NCBI GenBank assembly: GCA_949282135.1
Contig: CASDOR010000015.1
Location: 1-64,000, forward strand
Length of the DNA stretch: 64,000 bases
Direction: 5' to 3'
Origin: an uncultured Christensenella sp.
GTDB taxonomy: Bacteria > Bacillota > Clostridia > Christensenellales > UBA1242
A model generated the notes under the pieces. It did not search any database. It saw nothing but the letters and a program-made list of their open reading frames with translations, and was not told where the DNA came from. A program made the translations under genes and the position numbers. This document shows, in pieces, positions 1 to 9,749 of the stretch (position 1 is its first letter; every line of letters begins with the position of its first letter).

Positions 1-10
1 AAACTTAAAA

Positions 11-187
11 TTATTTTAATCTCTTTTTCCTAGCATTTTCAGACTTTTTCTTCCTTGCGACAGAAGGCTTTTCATATGCCTCTTTCTTCCTAAGGTCGCC
101 GATAATACCATCTTTTTGGCACTTTCTCTTAAAACGTCTAAGTGCACTGTCAAGACTTTCATTTTCGCCTACTTTTACTGTTGACAT
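11..187 (-). CDS. rpsU: 30S ribosomal protein S21
   Basis: A 58-residue basic protein starting [13 protein letters not shown] and ending in a Lys/Arg-rich tail, which is the usual size and layout of bacterial S21, a small-subunit protein near the 3' end of 16S rRNA. The reading frame is open further upstream, but the ATG at 187 is preceded by a strong ribosome binding site (AAAAGGAGGTGAG), which decides the start. The gene is on the same strand as mtaB and rsmE, with a 173-bp gap that holds a 36-bp direct repeat. Identification is by family pattern and is secure. Confidence 0.93.
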   Translation of the reverse strand: MSTVKVGENESLDSALRRFKRKCQKDGIIGDLRKKEAYEKPSVARKKKSENARKKRLK

Positions 188-197
188 ATTCTCACCT

Positions 198-303
198 CCT
201 TTTAGCCACAAGTTAAACTTAACCTAAATTTTGACTAGTCATTTCTCTAAGTCCCCTTATAATGCCGCCTTTTAGCCACAAGTTAAACTTAACCTAAATT
301 TTG
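198..303. repeat. Pair of 36-bp direct repeats upstream of rpsU
   Basis: An identical 36-base segment occurs at 198-233 and 268-303 (period 70). The first copy overlaps the rpsU ribosome binding site region; the second lies 70 bp upstream. Duplication of a translation leader, or a regulatory repeat in the rpsU 5' UTR, are both possible. Confidence 0.8.
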
Positions 304-360
304 TCATAAAAACAAAAAACATATCTTTTTTGCTTTTGTAAAAAACATAATAGTATATTT

Positions 361-1641
361 TTATACACTTGTCAATTGTTTTTTGTGCTTTGTTTTGACA
401 CTTAATACTTCACACTCGAGTCCGTCACGGTATATTGCTTTTGGCATAACTCTAAGCATTGTATTTTCTTTATAGTGACCTTTTACGTAGCATCTTATGT
501 AGTTTTCAGATAGCCCTTCTGACACCTCGTCATCGACTTTTTCTACTAGCACCTCAAGAGGCTTACCAATGTTAGACTTCCTAAACTCTAGGTTACACTC
601 TCTTTTTATTTTTTCAAGTTTTCTTTCTCTCTCCCTTATGACGCCCCCATTAAGTTGACTTAAATTTGCGACTCTTGTATAAGGGCGAGAAGAAAACGCA
701 AAGTAGTGAATATCGCTAAACTTCATTTTTTTGACAAAAGAAAGTGTTTTTTCAAAGTCATCATCATTTTCTGTTGGAAAGCCTACAATAACATCGGTTG
801 AGATGCAAGCATTTTTAAAGTACTTCTTGATTTTTTCCACCTTTCCAAAAAAGTCTGCGGTAGTATAATGTCTATTCATTTCGCGTAAAACCTTATCACA
901 CCCACTTTGAAGTGACAAATGGAAGTGTGGACAAAAATTAGGCATACTTGACACAGTCTCAAGGAAGTCATCCGAAATAGCCCCTACCTCCATGCTACTA
1001 AGCCTAATTCTACAAGGAAGGTCACGAAGAGCATATAGTAGTTCCGGCAAAGCCTTTTTATTATCAAGTCTAAAGTCTGAAACATTTATGCCAGTTAGAA
1101 CAATCTCCTTACAGGTCTTAGAAAGTTTTCTTGCTTCAAAGGTTATACTCTTAAGGCTTCTTGACCTACTTCTCCCTCTTAGAAAAGGAATTAAACAATA
1201 GGAACAAAAAGAGTTGCATCCGTCTTGAATCTTAACATAACCGCGAGTCCTGACTTTGGTCACCATAAGGTCATCTTCATATTTTGTAGGTAAGTCATCA
1301 ACATAACACCCTTTTAAGCCTATATAGGCTTCTATTTTACCTTTGTTCGCATTGCCAAGAACAGCGGTCACGTTTTTCTTATCTAAGAACTGCTCAGGAT
1401 TATTCTCGGAGGCACAACCACAAACAATTATTTGTGCGTCACTATTTATCTTAGTAATTTTTGAAATTATTTGCCTGCTCTTCTTTTCCGCCTCGTTCGT
1501 CACCGCACAGGTATTAACAATATATAGGTCGGCAGGTTCTAAATTTTCAGTCACCTCATGATGCTTACTTAACTTTTCATACATGCCATCTATTTCATAT
1601 TGATTAACCTTGCAACCAAGATTTAACAAACATATTTTCAT
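361..1641 (-). CDS. mtaB: tRNA (N6-threonylcarbamoyladenosine-C2) methylthiotransferase MtaB
   Basis: A radical-SAM methylthiotransferase of 426 residues. It adds a methylthio group to t6A37 in tRNAs reading ANN codons. The N-terminal cluster cysteines are Cys10 (NLGCKVNQYE), Cys45 (NTCAVTNEAE) and Cys74/76 region (CGCASE). The radical-SAM CxxxCxxC motif is at residues 142-149 (CNSFCSYC). The C-terminal ~65 residues fit a TRAM domain. The MtaB-type NLGCKVNQYE opening separates it from MiaB. It starts 3 bp after the rsmE stop, so the two form a pair. In many clostridia this pair follows dnaK/dnaJ, as here. Length is normal for the family. Confidence 0.93.
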   Translation of the reverse strand: MKICLLNLGCKVNQYEIDGMYEKLSKHHEVTENLEPADLYIVNTCAVTNEAEKKSRQIISKITKINSDAQIIVCGCASENNPEQFLDKKNVTAVLGNANKGKIEAYIGLKGCYVDDLPTKYEDDLMVTKVRTRGYVKIQDGCNSFCSYCLIPFLRGRSRSRSLKSITFEARKLSKTCKEIVLTGINVSDFRLDNKKALPELLYALRDLPCRIRLSSMEVGAISDDFLETVSSMPNFCPHFHLSLQSGCDKVLREMNRHYTTADFFGKVEKIKKYFKNACISTDVIVGFPTENDDDFEKTLSFVKKMKFSDIHYFAFSSRPYTRVANLSQLNGGVIRERERKLEKIKRECNLEFRKSNIGKPLEVLVEKVDDEVSEGLSENYIRCYVKGHYKENTMLRVMPKAIYRDGLECEVLSVKTKHKKQLTSV

Positions 1642-1644
1642 TTT

Positions 1645-2370
1645 CTATACTTCCTTTTCTGCTATTATTAGTCCGCCAAGTATAATACTCGCACTTTCTG
1701 TCCTAAGAATCCTAGAGCCAAGCGTGATTGAGACGCATTTTTCTTTTAAATACTCAAATTCTTCATCACTAAAACCACCTTCTGCACCTACTATATAGGC
1801 GATGGACTGTGAGGTCAAGATTTTTTGTCTTAAGTCTTTAAAACTTGTCTCTTTTTCTTTTTCGCTCGCCAAAATGACAAGGTCATATGAGGAAAAATCT
1901 ATTTCTTTTAGTGGCTTAGTTTCATGAATTTTAGTAAGACTCGTTCTACCACACTGCTTACATGCACTGACTATAATTTTATTTAACCTTTCCCTTTTGT
2001 GTCCGTCAAGTGTGCCAAGGGTATAAATTGATGAAAAAGGTACAATATCACTAATTCCAATTTCAGTAAGCATTTTTGAAATAAGCTCTAGCTTATCTTG
2101 TTTTGGAAGTCCTTGAAAAAGAGTAATTCTCACCTTAGGATTAGCTTCACACTTTTCTTTTTCCTTGACAAAAAGGAGTGCTTCTTGCTTCATAATACTT
2201 TTTATCTCACACAAAAGTTTGTCAGAGCCATCATAAAAGCAAACTACCCTGTCACCTACTTTGTGCCTTAAAACCTTAGTTAGATGCATAAACTCCTCGC
2301 CCTTAATACTAATAATGTTTTCTTCCACAAAGTCACTACTCTTTGAAACAAAAAAACTATCTTCTCTCAT
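1645..2370 (-). CDS. rsmE: 16S rRNA (uracil1498-N3)-methyltransferase RsmE
   Basis: SPOUT-class methyltransferase that makes m3U1498 in 16S rRNA. The C-terminal knot motifs are visible: GAEGGFSDEE followed by LGSRILRTESA. The open frame extends to 2469, but that extension is low-complexity (Lys/Phe/Ile-rich) and lacks homology to the family. The ATG at 2370 gives MREDSFFV, the usual RsmE N-terminus, and 241 residues, the usual length. The start has no strong ribosome binding site; a good one (GGAGGTG) sits far upstream at about 2510-2516. Neighbours: dnaJ upstream, mtaB downstream by 3 bp. Confidence 0.9.
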   Translation of the reverse strand: MREDSFFVSKSSDFVEENIISIKGEEFMHLTKVLRHKVGDRVVCFYDGSDKLLCEIKSIMKQEALLFVKEKEKCEANPKVRITLFQGLPKQDKLELISKMLTEIGISDIVPFSSIYTLGTLDGHKRERLNKIIVSACKQCGRTSLTKIHETKPLKEIDFSSYDLVILASEKEKETSFKDLRQKILTSQSIAYIVGAEGGFSDEEFEYLKEKCVSITLGSRILRTESASIILGGLIIAEKEV

Positions 2371-2530
2371 TTTGTTATTGTAGCAAATATGAGAATAATT
2401 TGTCAATTTTTGATTTATGGTAAAAAATGTTTTTTTTATTTTTTTAAATGCAAGATAAAAAGTGAGCATTTTAAAGTTTTTTTTAATTTCAAAATTACTA
2501 AGTTTTTTTCACCTCCTACACTTATTTTAA

Positions 2531-2566
2531 ATTATGAGGTGTGACTATTTCTAATTTTACTGCCAA
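2531..2566 (-). promoter_or_regulatory. Promoter-like leader matching the portal-gene leader
   Basis: On the minus strand a TTGGCAGTAAAATTAGAAA stretch is followed by CATAAT with exactly 24 bp between TTGGCA (2561-2566) and CATAAT (2531-2536). The portal gene has the same two boxes with the same 24-bp spacing. A strong GGAGGTG site follows at about 2510-2516, but no sensible open frame starts within its reach. It may be the rsmE-mtaB promoter or a relic of a lost phage gene. Assignment is by eye. Confidence 0.45.
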
Positions 2567-2802
2567 TTTTTTTGAGTTTCTTCTTTCTTTTTAAAAGTGA
2601 GGTTCTCCCCCCTCCTTTATCCACTTAACATATAATAAAAAACAGCAACTTGTAATAGTGACGCATACATAAACCTAAAAAAAATATTTAAACTCGCATA
2701 GGCAACGCATAAGGCGATTTATTAGTTATAGTAATTATTAATGCTTATAATATATTGATTATAATAATTACTAATACATATACATAATTAAGTTAACAAA
2801 TA

Positions 2803-2841
2803 AAAAAACCTAATACGAAGTTGTATTCGTAAAAGGTTTTT
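2803..2841 (-). terminator. Probable terminator downstream of dnaJ
   Basis: An inverted repeat with outer arms AAAACC (805-810) and GGTTTT (2835-2840) and inner arms AATAC/GTATT, followed on the minus strand by a T-rich run. It lies about 260 bp past dnaJ and would end the hrcA-grpE-dnaK-dnaJ transcript. Confidence 0.6.
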
Positions 2842-3001
2842 AGACTTAAAAGTTTTATTTTGTTTTAGAATATTATTTATTATTTGTTTTAAAATTTAGT
2901 TTTTAGGTTTTATATTTGTTTTTTTTCAAATTTTTACGTTAAAAAGGTTTTTGGTCTTTAAAAAATTTTTAATATTAATATGATTTAGTTTAAGTATAGA
3001 C

Positions 3002-3088
3002 CTCGCGGGAGCCTTTGCTAAAAAGCAAAGAGAAAAAACGAAGTTTTTTCAAAAATTTTTATTCACATAAAAATTTTACTCCCGCAAG
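3002..3088 (-). repeat. Cloverleaf-like three-hairpin element (copy E1)
   Basis: Outer stem 3002-3011 with 3079-3088 (CTCGCGGGAG, one mismatch) encloses three hairpins in direct succession: 3013-3019/3024-3030 (CTTTGCT, loop AAAA), 3032-3039/3043-3050 (GAAAAAAC, loop GAA) and 3052-3062/3067-3077 (AAAATTTTTAT, loop TCAC). Read on the minus strand, its first two helices match those of the copy at 53996, so this copy is inverted relative to the others. It sits 13 bp past the dnaJ stop. Confidence 0.85.
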
Positions 3089-3100
3089 CCCTTTCTTATT

Positions 3101-4243
3101 TTACAATTTTGACATTTTATCTAAGTAATTCTTAACTTTTTTATAATTGTTTGAAGAAGAAACTAAACTTTCCATTATCTCCTTATCATGTTTTGTTATA
3201 CTTGATGGCATTTCGACCCTAATTGTTACAAGTAAATCGCCATAACTATCTCTTTGAAGTGCTTTAACACCCTTCCCTTTAAGTTTAAACACAGTATTAG
3301 GTTGCGTTAGAGCTGGAATTTCAAGAGTGTACTTTCCGTCTGCCAAAGGCACTTCTACTTTACCCCCAAGATAAGCGGTTGTAAAAGGAATAGGAAGGTC
3401 TAAAGTTAAATTTATTCCATCTCTTACAAGTAATGGATGAGGGGTAACGCTTACATTTATGACAAGATCTCCATTAGGTCCTTGCCTTTTAGACGCGTTT
3501 CCTCGCCCACGCATGGTTATCACTTGCCCATCATTAATACCTGCTGGAATATTAACCTTAATTTCTTTAGATTTCTTTACACTACCTTTGCCTAAACATT
3601 CCTCACACCTTGTTTTAATAATTTTCCCTGTCGCGTTACAAGTCTTACAAGGGGCAGTTGAAGTCATTCTACCAAAAAGTGTGCTTTGAGTTATCGTCAC
3701 TTCCCCAGTTCCGTGGCAATCTGGACAAGTCGTAAATTCACTGCCATTTTTTGCCCCAGTACCGTGACAAGCCTCACACTTATCTAGCATATTTACCTTG
3801 AAAACCTTTTCACAACCAAAGACTGCCTCATTAAACTTTAGTGTCACATTTAAAACAATGTCTTCGCCTGGAATGTTCATATTTGCACTTGTTCGCCCTC
3901 TTCTACCCCCGCCGCCTCCAAAGGAAGAGAAAATATCAAAGATGTCATCAAATCCGCCAAAGCCACTAAAACCGCCACCACCAAAGCCAGCACCTGCCCT
4001 GCCAAAGAAGTCATTAGGATTTGCACTACCATACTCGTCATAGTTTGCTCTCTTGTTTGAGTCTCCTAAAACCTCGTATGCCTCGTTTACCTCTTTAAAC
4101 TTCCTCGCACACTCCTCGTCATTTGGGTGAAGGTCAGGGTGATACTGCTTTGCAAGCTTCCTATACGCGGACTTGATTTCGTCTTGACTAGCATTTTTAT
4201 CTACACCTAATATTTTGTAATAGTCTTTATTATTGTTTGGCAT
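3101..4243 (-). CDS. dnaJ: Chaperone protein DnaJ
   Basis: Type I DnaJ (Hsp40), co-chaperone of DnaK that stimulates its ATPase and delivers unfolded substrate. The J domain carries HPD at residues 35-37. A Gly/Phe-rich linker follows (about 80-125). Four zinc-finger repeats are present: [24 protein letters not shown] and CEECLGKG. Two C-terminal beta domains complete the 380 residues, normal for the family. It begins 14 bp after the dnaK stop, in the same operon. The GF linker is unusually Gly-rich. Confidence 0.97.
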   Translation of the reverse strand: MPNNNKDYYKILGVDKNASQDEIKSAYRKLAKQYHPDLHPNDEECARKFKEVNEAYEVLGDSNKRANYDEYGSANPNDFFGRAGAGFGGGGFSGFGGFDDIFDIFSSFGGGGGRRGRTSANMNIPGEDIVLNVTLKFNEAVFGCEKVFKVNMLDKCEACHGTGAKNGSEFTTCPDCHGTGEVTITQSTLFGRMTSTAPCKTCNATGKIIKTRCEECLGKGSVKKSKEIKVNIPAGINDGQVITMRGRGNASKRQGPNGDLVINVSVTPHPLLVRDGINLTLDLPIPFTTAYLGGKVEVPLADGKYTLEIPALTQPNTVFKLKGKGVKALQRDSYGDLLVTIRVEMPSSITKHDKEIMESLVSSSNNYKKVKNYLDKMSKL

Positions 4244-4257
4244 TATCGTCTACCTTT

Positions 4258-6093
4258 TTATTTTTTGTCCTTGTCATCAATTATAATCTCGTCATCCCCA
4301 TCTTTTTTGTCTTTGTCGTCTTTGTTTTCAGCATCCTTCTTTGCCTGTGCCTCTTTAGATGCTTCAACATACAACTTTGAGATTATACTGCTTGAAGTTG
4401 AAGTTAAGTCCTCTAGTGCTTTCTTTATTTGTTCCACGTCTTCAGTGTCAATCTTCTTCTTGCAATCTTCAATAGCAGCATTAAGTTTAGTCTTTTCATC
4501 CTCAGTTAGTTTGTCTCCGTTTTCTTTAAGCAACTTTTCAAGAGAATTTATCATGTTTTCAGCATTGTTCTTTTCCTCAAAAAGCTCCTTTTTCTTCTTA
4601 TCTTCGTCAGCATACTTTTCTGCCTCTTTGACTGCCTCTTCAATGTCCTTTTCACTCAAATTTGAACTTGAAGTAATAGTAATACTTTGCTCCTTATTTG
4701 TACCAAGGTCTTTTGCTGAAACGTGTACAATTCCGTTTGCGTCAATGTCGAATGTAACCTCAATTTGTGGCACTCCTCTTGGTGCTGGTGGAATGTCAAC
4801 TAGGCTAAATCTACCTAGTGTCTTATTGTCTTTTGCAAATTCTCTTTCGCCTTGTAAAACGTGAATATCAACACCTGGCTGATTATCACTTGCAGTTGAG
4901 AAAATTTGTGACTTACGAGTTGGGATTGTGGTGTTTCTTTCAATAAGTTTTGTAAATATTCCGCCGAGAGTCTCAATACCAAGAGATAGAGGTGTAACGT
5001 CAAGAAGTAAAACGTCTTTAACTTCGCCAGCTAAAACTCCCCCTTGAATTGCAGCACCCATTGCAACACATTCGTCAGGGTTAATACCTCTAAATGGCTC
5101 TTTACCAGTAATTTTCTTAACTTCGTCAACAACTGCTGGAATACGTGTTGAACCACCAACTAATATTACCTTATCAATTTCATTTAAACTGAGCTTACTA
5201 TCGCTTAGTGCTCTTTGAACAGCCTGACTTGTCTTTTCAACAAGGTCACTTGTAATACTATTAAACTTTGCTCTTGTCAAATCATATTCAAAGTGCTTTG
5301 GCCCTGTTGCATCTGCTGTAATGAATGGAAGATTAATTGTTGTTTTCATAACACTGGAGAGGTCAATCTTTGCCTTTTCACTAGCCTCTTTGATTCTTTG
5401 CATTGCGAGTTTATCACGGCTTAAATCTATTCCTTCTTTTGCCTTAAACTCACTTACAATTAGGTCCATAATTCTCTTATCAAAGTCGTCTCCACCTAGT
5501 CTATTATCACCAGCGGTTGCAATAACCTCAAATACTCCGTCTCCAATTTCAAGGATTGAAACGTCAAATGTTCCGCCACCAAGATCGTAGACTAGTATCT
5601 TTTGGTTTTTATCTTCTGCTTTGTTTAGTCCATAAGCAAGGCTAGCTGCTGTTGGCTCATTAATAATCCTTAAAACCTCAAGTCCTGCAATCCTACCTGC
5701 ATCCTTTGTTGCCTGCCTTTGACTGTCTGTAAAATATGCTGGAACAGTAATAACTGCCTGTGTTACTTTTTGACCAAGATAAGCCTCAGCATCTTGTTTG
5801 AGTTTTTGCAAAATCATAGCAGAAATCTCTTGTGGTGAATACTCTTTTCCTTCAATTTTAACACGGTAATCACTACCCATTTCACGTTTAATTGAAATAA
5901 CTGTGTTGTCTGGGTTTGCTATTGCCTGCCTTTTCGCAACTTGACCGACAAGCCTCTCTCCGTCTTTAAATGCAACAACAGATGGTGTTGTTCTTTCTCC
6001 CTCTGCGTTTGGTATAACGGTCGCATTGTTTCCTTCCATAACCGCTACACATGAATTTGTTGTTCCTAAATCTATTCCAATAACTTTTGACAT
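4258..6093 (-). CDS. dnaK: Chaperone protein DnaK (Hsp70)
   Basis: ATP-dependent Hsp70 chaperone of 611 residues. The nucleotide-binding domain begins [16 protein letters not shown] and contains the phosphate loop [10 protein letters not shown] and [11 protein letters not shown]. The substrate-binding domain contains [17 protein letters not shown]. The tail is acidic and Lys/Asp-rich, ending in [12 protein letters not shown]. The start is supported by an AAAGGAG site. It lies between grpE (253-bp gap upstream) and dnaJ (14 bp). As part of an HrcA/CIRCE operon it should be heat-induced. Confidence 0.98.
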   Translation of the reverse strand: MSKVIGIDLGTTNSCVAVMEGNNATVIPNAEGERTTPSVVAFKDGERLVGQVAKRQAIANPDNTVISIKREMGSDYRVKIEGKEYSPQEISAMILQKLKQDAEAYLGQKVTQAVITVPAYFTDSQRQATKDAGRIAGLEVLRIINEPTAASLAYGLNKAEDKNQKILVYDLGGGTFDVSILEIGDGVFEVIATAGDNRLGGDDFDKRIMDLIVSEFKAKEGIDLSRDKLAMQRIKEASEKAKIDLSSVMKTTINLPFITADATGPKHFEYDLTRAKFNSITSDLVEKTSQAVQRALSDSKLSLNEIDKVILVGGSTRIPAVVDEVKKITGKEPFRGINPDECVAMGAAIQGGVLAGEVKDVLLLDVTPLSLGIETLGGIFTKLIERNTTIPTRKSQIFSTASDNQPGVDIHVLQGEREFAKDNKTLGRFSLVDIPPAPRGVPQIEVTFDIDANGIVHVSAKDLGTNKEQSITITSSSNLSEKDIEEAVKEAEKYADEDKKKKELFEEKNNAENMINSLEKLLKENGDKLTEDEKTKLNAAIEDCKKKIDTEDVEQIKKALEDLTSTSSSIISKLYVEASKEAQAKKDAENKDDKDKKDGDDEIIIDDKDKK

Positions 6094-6346
6094 TTTTATT
6101 TTATCTCCTTTTTATTTGTCCTTTTTTTGTCTTTAATATTTATTCTTAAGCCCCTAAATTCTTTAAATCTTTACTTAAAACCTTTTTAACTTTTACCTTT
6201 GCCTCATTTTTTCTGACCATTTTTTATTTTAAGTAAAAACTTTTTATGCGTTGATGTTTATCTTAAAGTGTGAAGGTAAATAAGACTTAATATAACAAAC
6301 TTCTATTTTACTAGTTTTAAATTACCCACCGCACTAAAATTCAAAT

Positions 6347-6955
6347 TTATTTTGCTACGACTACTTGAGAAAATTTAACTACCTTTCCTTCCATTTCGTA
6401 CCCTGCCTCAATCTCTTCAACTATAAAGCCAGCTTTTACGTCTTTTGACTCAATACTAAGTACTGCGTTGTGAAAATTTGGGTCGAATTTCTTGTTTACA
6501 CACTCAATTTTCTTAACACCTAACTTTTTTAAGCCTTCCATTAAGCTCTTTTCAATGAGGTTAATCCCTTCAATCGCCTTTTCGTCTTTAATAATCTTCT
6601 TTGCCTTTTTAAAGGTATCAAGTGCTGGAAAAATACAACTTAGTGCCTTAACTACTCCTTGACTTTTTGCACTCTCAACTTCTTCCCGGCTTCTTTTCCT
6701 ATAATTTTCAAGGTCACGTTCTAGGTCCTTATAGTCATTTATCACCTTCGCCATTTGAAGTTTTATACCGTCATAATCCTCTTGTGATAAAGTGACGACT
6801 TTTTTATCTCCTTCGCTTTTTTCTTTTAAAAGCTCTTCTTTTCCTACTTTGCCTTCTTTTAAAGTCTCCTCATCCTTTTTTTCTTTGACCTCTTTTTCCT
6901 TAAGCTCGTTTTCACTTCTTACTTTATCTTCAAGATTTTCTTCCTTTTTTGTCAT
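6347..6955 (-). CDS. grpE: Nucleotide exchange factor GrpE
   Basis: Exchange factor that releases ADP from DnaK. The first ~60 residues are almost entirely Glu/Lys (a low-complexity charged extension), followed by the long-helix region and the C-terminal beta domain (KKFDPNFHNAV ... VVEEIEAGYEMEGKVV), the latter diagnostic for GrpE. 202 residues. The start has an AGGAGG site 5 bp away and lies inside the end of hrcA (26-bp overlap), so translation of the two is probably coupled. Confidence 0.95.
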   Translation of the reverse strand: MTKKEENLEDKVRSENELKEKEVKEKKDEETLKEGKVGKEELLKEKSEGDKKVVTLSQEDYDGIKLQMAKVINDYKDLERDLENYRKRSREEVESAKSQGVVKALSCIFPALDTFKKAKKIIKDEKAIEGINLIEKSLMEGLKKLGVKKIECVNKKFDPNFHNAVLSIESKDVKAGFIVEEIEAGYEMEGKVVKFSQVVVAK

Positions 6956-7982
6956 CTTTTCCTCCTATACTTTGTTTGTTTATCTCATCTGTCACAAACT
7001 TTATAACACTCGCCACACTTGCATAATCAAGCCTATCAGGTCCTACAATACCTACCGAAGCTATTTTCTTACCATTATACACAATAGGTGCTTTGACAAC
7101 TGCCATATGGTCTAGTCCAGTCTCCCCGTTTTCTTCCCCTATGTTAATTGTCACACTATCAACCCCTTCCGTGTCCATAATCTCAACGAGTTTGCTATCA
7201 CTATCAAGTACATTAATTATGTTTTTTGCTTGCTCATTTTCAACTGGATGGTCAAGCAGCTTCGTTATGCCCTTCACACTGCTCTTTGCTCCGTTATAGT
7301 AAATGTCAAGCACTTCAAGTACAAGCTTAAAAACCTCTTCGTATTGTGCCATGCTTTCCTTGATGCTCAAACTAAAACTCTCCATGTTTTGCATCAAAAA
7401 CTCTATAGGACGTCCGGCAAATATCTTTGAAAAAATAATACTTGCATTGTCACAATCTTGTTTAGTGATTTGAGAACTCGCAAAAATAGTGTTTGATATT
7501 GCTCCAACGTTTGTCTCAATAAGAACAAGCACCTGTCCCTCAAGCAAGAACACAACTCTAATCGCCTCAATGGTCAAATTCCTAAATCCATCAAATACAA
7601 ACACCGTTGGGTAATTTGTCGCCCCCAAAATCGCCTTTGATATGCTGTCAACTATCTCGCTTAGGTTATTTGTCCTACTAAACATCTCTTGCCTGACCTT
7701 TTTAAGTCCGCGTTTGTCATATTTTGCATGCCTTAAAGTCTCGTTTACAAAAAACCTATAGCCCTTTGATGTCGGAACTCTGCCGCTCGACGTATGAAGT
7801 TGCCTAAGATAGCCCATTTCTTCCAGTGCACTGAGTTCGTTTCTTATTGTCGCAGTAGAAAGATTATGCAATGTACTGTTTTTTACAAGTAAACTAGTGA
7901 TAGGACTTGCAACTTTTATATAGTTGTCTATTGCGTTATATAGAAGTGTTCTTTTCCTTTCAGACAACTTTTCTTCGTCCAT
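6930..7982 (-). CDS. hrcA: Heat-inducible transcription repressor HrcA
   Basis: Repressor that binds CIRCE and shuts off the hrcA-grpE-dnaK-dnaJ operon when GroE is free. The N-terminal winged helix contains TATIRNELSALEEMGYL and TSSGRVPTSKGYRFFV, both diagnostic. The C-terminal GAF-like part ends in GVDSVTINIGEENG ... VGIVGPDRLDYASV. I chose the ATG at 7982 (350 aa). A GTG at 7994 in frame lies only 3 bp from the GGAGG site, too close. A CIRCE operator lies about 120 bp upstream. It is the first gene of the operon. Confidence 0.95.
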   Translation of the reverse strand: MDEEKLSERKRTLLYNAIDNYIKVASPITSLLVKNSTLHNLSTATIRNELSALEEMGYLRQLHTSSGRVPTSKGYRFFVNETLRHAKYDKRGLKKVRQEMFSRTNNLSEIVDSISKAILGATNYPTVFVFDGFRNLTIEAIRVVFLLEGQVLVLIETNVGAISNTIFASSQITKQDCDNASIIFSKIFAGRPIEFLMQNMESFSLSIKESMAQYEEVFKLVLEVLDIYYNGAKSSVKGITKLLDHPVENEQAKNIINVLDSDSKLVEIMDTEGVDSVTINIGEENGETGLDHMAVVKAPIVYNGKKIASVGIVGPDRLDYASVASVIKFVTDEINKQSIGGKDDKKGRKS

Positions 7983-8099
7983 TCTGTTTTTCACTCCCCT
8001 CCTTTATGTCTCATGTGTAAACTAGAAGTAACCCTAAAATCAAAAATAAATTTTAAAGTAATGTTACCACCTTTGCTAGCACTCACATGACTACATGTG

Positions 8100-8126
8100 T
8101 TAGCACTCTTGCCTTTCAAGTGCTAA
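8100..8126 (-). promoter_or_regulatory. CIRCE operator (HrcA binding site)
   Basis: TTAGCACTC, nine bases, then AAGTGCTAA: the CIRCE inverted repeat with one mismatch in the right arm. It lies just downstream of the -10 box of the hrcA promoter, the standard position for HrcA repression. An extra half-site (TAGCACTC, 8077-8084) and a CACATG/CATGTG palindrome (8084-8099) follow immediately downstream. Confidence 0.93.
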
Positions 8127-8130
8127 TAGT

Positions 8131-8158
8131 ATTATATGCTTTAAAAATTAAAAGTCAA
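8131..8158 (-). promoter_or_regulatory. Vegetative promoter of the hrcA operon
   Basis: On the minus strand TTGACT (8153-8158) and TATAAT (8131-8136) with 16 bp between, directly upstream of CIRCE. This is the expected SigA promoter for the hrcA-grpE-dnaK-dnaJ operon. Confidence 0.85.
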
Positions 8159-8402
8159 CACATTTTTTAACTTTTTTTAAAAATTTTTTTAAGGTTTTTT
8201 GTATCTAGTTTTATTGACAATTTTTCCTCTTTTTTTACTTACTATCCTTTCGAGGAAGCTTTACTCTCTACTAAACTTAAAGTCGTTTTTAAACTCCCCA
8301 CTTACCCTTTGCCTATTTGTACTTTAAGTCTATAACACAACTAAAAATCCTATTAAAACAATCTTATCTTTTCTGGTTTTGAAAGTATATTTAAGGTGAT
8401 AA

Positions 8403-8431
8403 TTGACAAATATATGTTAATGTATTATACT
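8403..8431 (+). promoter_or_regulatory. Promoter of the 222-aa gene
   Basis: TTGACA (8403-8408), 17 bp, TATACT (8426-8431) on the plus strand, about 40 bp before the ATG at 8470. A good SigA-type promoter in the 487-bp divergent gap between hrcA and this gene. Confidence 0.75.
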
Positions 8432-8469
8432 TATTTTATAATACTTATTATTTATATGGAGAGATAAAA

Positions 8470-9138
8470 ATGTTTGGAAGAAAAAAGAATGATGACAATT
8501 TAATGCGTGAAACTTTTAATGCAGATAAGTTTTTGAAGCTTTTGAAACAAGAGGACTATGAACTTACTAAAAACGAGTTTGGTAGATACTATGTTAGCCA
8601 AAGTGTACTACTAGATGAGGTATTAGATGGGAAATTTAGTGCGGAGCTTAGCGAAGATGTCATAAAGCCTGGCTTTTTTAGCTCAAAAAAAGTGGATTTT
8701 TTGGGCATACAAAATTATGAAGAATTAGATTATATTTTAGATTTATATAATAATCATTTATATAATGAAAACTTAGAAGCAATTTATAGTGTGATTTTAA
8801 ACAATTTTGACTACCAAAATCTTGTGAAAAATGCAAAGGTTATTGCTTACTACAAAAATTTTGTTGAAAATGAACAAATTAGTCTAAAAGACGTTATCTC
8901 AAACCTTGCTGAAAAAGAAAATGCAAATGAAATTTCACTAACTGATTTTTACCGCTTTTCTGCTCAAAATGACTATACTCTATCTTCAAATTATAATGAA
9001 GAAGAAAGCCAAGAACTAGACGAAGAAAACCAAAAACTAGATGAAAAAGAAAAAGCTAAAAATAGCGTCAACGAGTATTACCATAATTTCAAGGGACAAA
9101 ACAAAAACAAAGACCTCGAAGAACCCCTTGCAAGATAA
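8470..9138 (+). CDS. Uncharacterised 222-aa protein
   Basis: I do not recognise this protein. It starts MFGRKKNDDNLMRETFNADK after a GGAGAG site and has no signal peptide or membrane segment, so it should be cytoplasmic. The first ~160 residues look globular and helical, with many Asn, Asp, Glu and Tyr. The last ~60 residues are low-complexity and acidic (repeated QELDEEN/QKLDEKE) and end in a Lys/Glu tail. It is one of the few plus-strand genes, transcribed away from the heat-shock operon from its own promoter. It is followed by a repeat field and a shared terminator. Confidence 0.8.
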   Translation: MFGRKKNDDNLMRETFNADKFLKLLKQEDYELTKNEFGRYYVSQSVLLDEVLDGKFSAELSEDVIKPGFFSSKKVDFLGIQNYEELDYILDLYNNHLYNENLEAIYSVILNNFDYQNLVKNAKVIAYYKNFVENEQISLKDVISNLAEKENANEISLTDFYRFSAQNDYTLSSNYNEEESQELDEENQKLDEKEKAKNSVNEYYHNFKGQNKNKDLEEPLAR

Positions 9139-9159
9139 TTAAAACTTCCCCCAAAACAA

Positions 9160-9600
9160 ACACAAAGTCTTAGTGACATATACAAACTCAAAATCTTGGT
9201 GATATATACAAACTGAAAACTTGGTAACATATACAAGTTAAAAACTTAGTGACATATACAAGCAAAGAATTTAATAACAAAAACAAACTAAAAGTTTGGT
9301 GACATATGTAAACCAAAAGCCTTAGCAAAATAAATAAATGCAAGATTTTGATAAGTTATACCTATCATTACAAAACCCATAAGGCAATAAAAGCATAAAG
9401 AAAAACCACTTGCAAATAATTAAAAACCCCAACATAAAGCCTAAACATCAGTAACATAAACAAGCCTAAATTTGATGATATATGTAAACCAAAAGCCCTA
9501 GCAAAATAAATAAATTCAAACTTGTGACAAATTATACTCACCATTACAGAACCTATAAGACAATAAAAAAGACCAAAAAACTCAATAATTTGTGACATAT
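9160..9600. repeat. Tandem ACTTAGTGACATATACAAA repeats and a duplicated ~85-bp block
   Basis: About five degenerate copies of a 29-30-bp unit (core GTGACATATACAAACT) run from 9165 to 9310. A longer block (AACCAAAAGCC..TAGCAAAAT and about 80 bp more) at 9311-9390 recurs at 9488-9570. A 76-codon minus-strand frame here is formed by the repeats and is not considered a gene. Confidence 0.75.
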
Positions 9601-9637
9601 AATACTTATAAACTAGTTTTTAAAAATAATATAAACT

Positions 9638-9676
9638 CAAAAAAGCCTCAAAGAGCTAATCTCCTTGAAGCTTTTT
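9638..9676. terminator. Bidirectional terminator between the 222-aa gene and the BspA-like gene
   Basis: An imperfect inverted repeat with A-run and T-run ends (AAAAAAGC ... GCTTTTTT) lies between two genes whose 3' ends face each other. Confidence 0.7.
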
Positions 9677-9749
9677 TCTTTAACTTCTAACCACCCTTCA
9701 CCTCTCGCCTTTCCTACTCCACCTCTCCCTATCTCATCCCTAACAACTT

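Noticed and set aside
9368..9598. 76-codon hydrophobic frame on the minus strand
   Set aside because: It lies inside a repeat field, has no ribosome binding site, and its hydrophobic look comes from AT-rich repeats.
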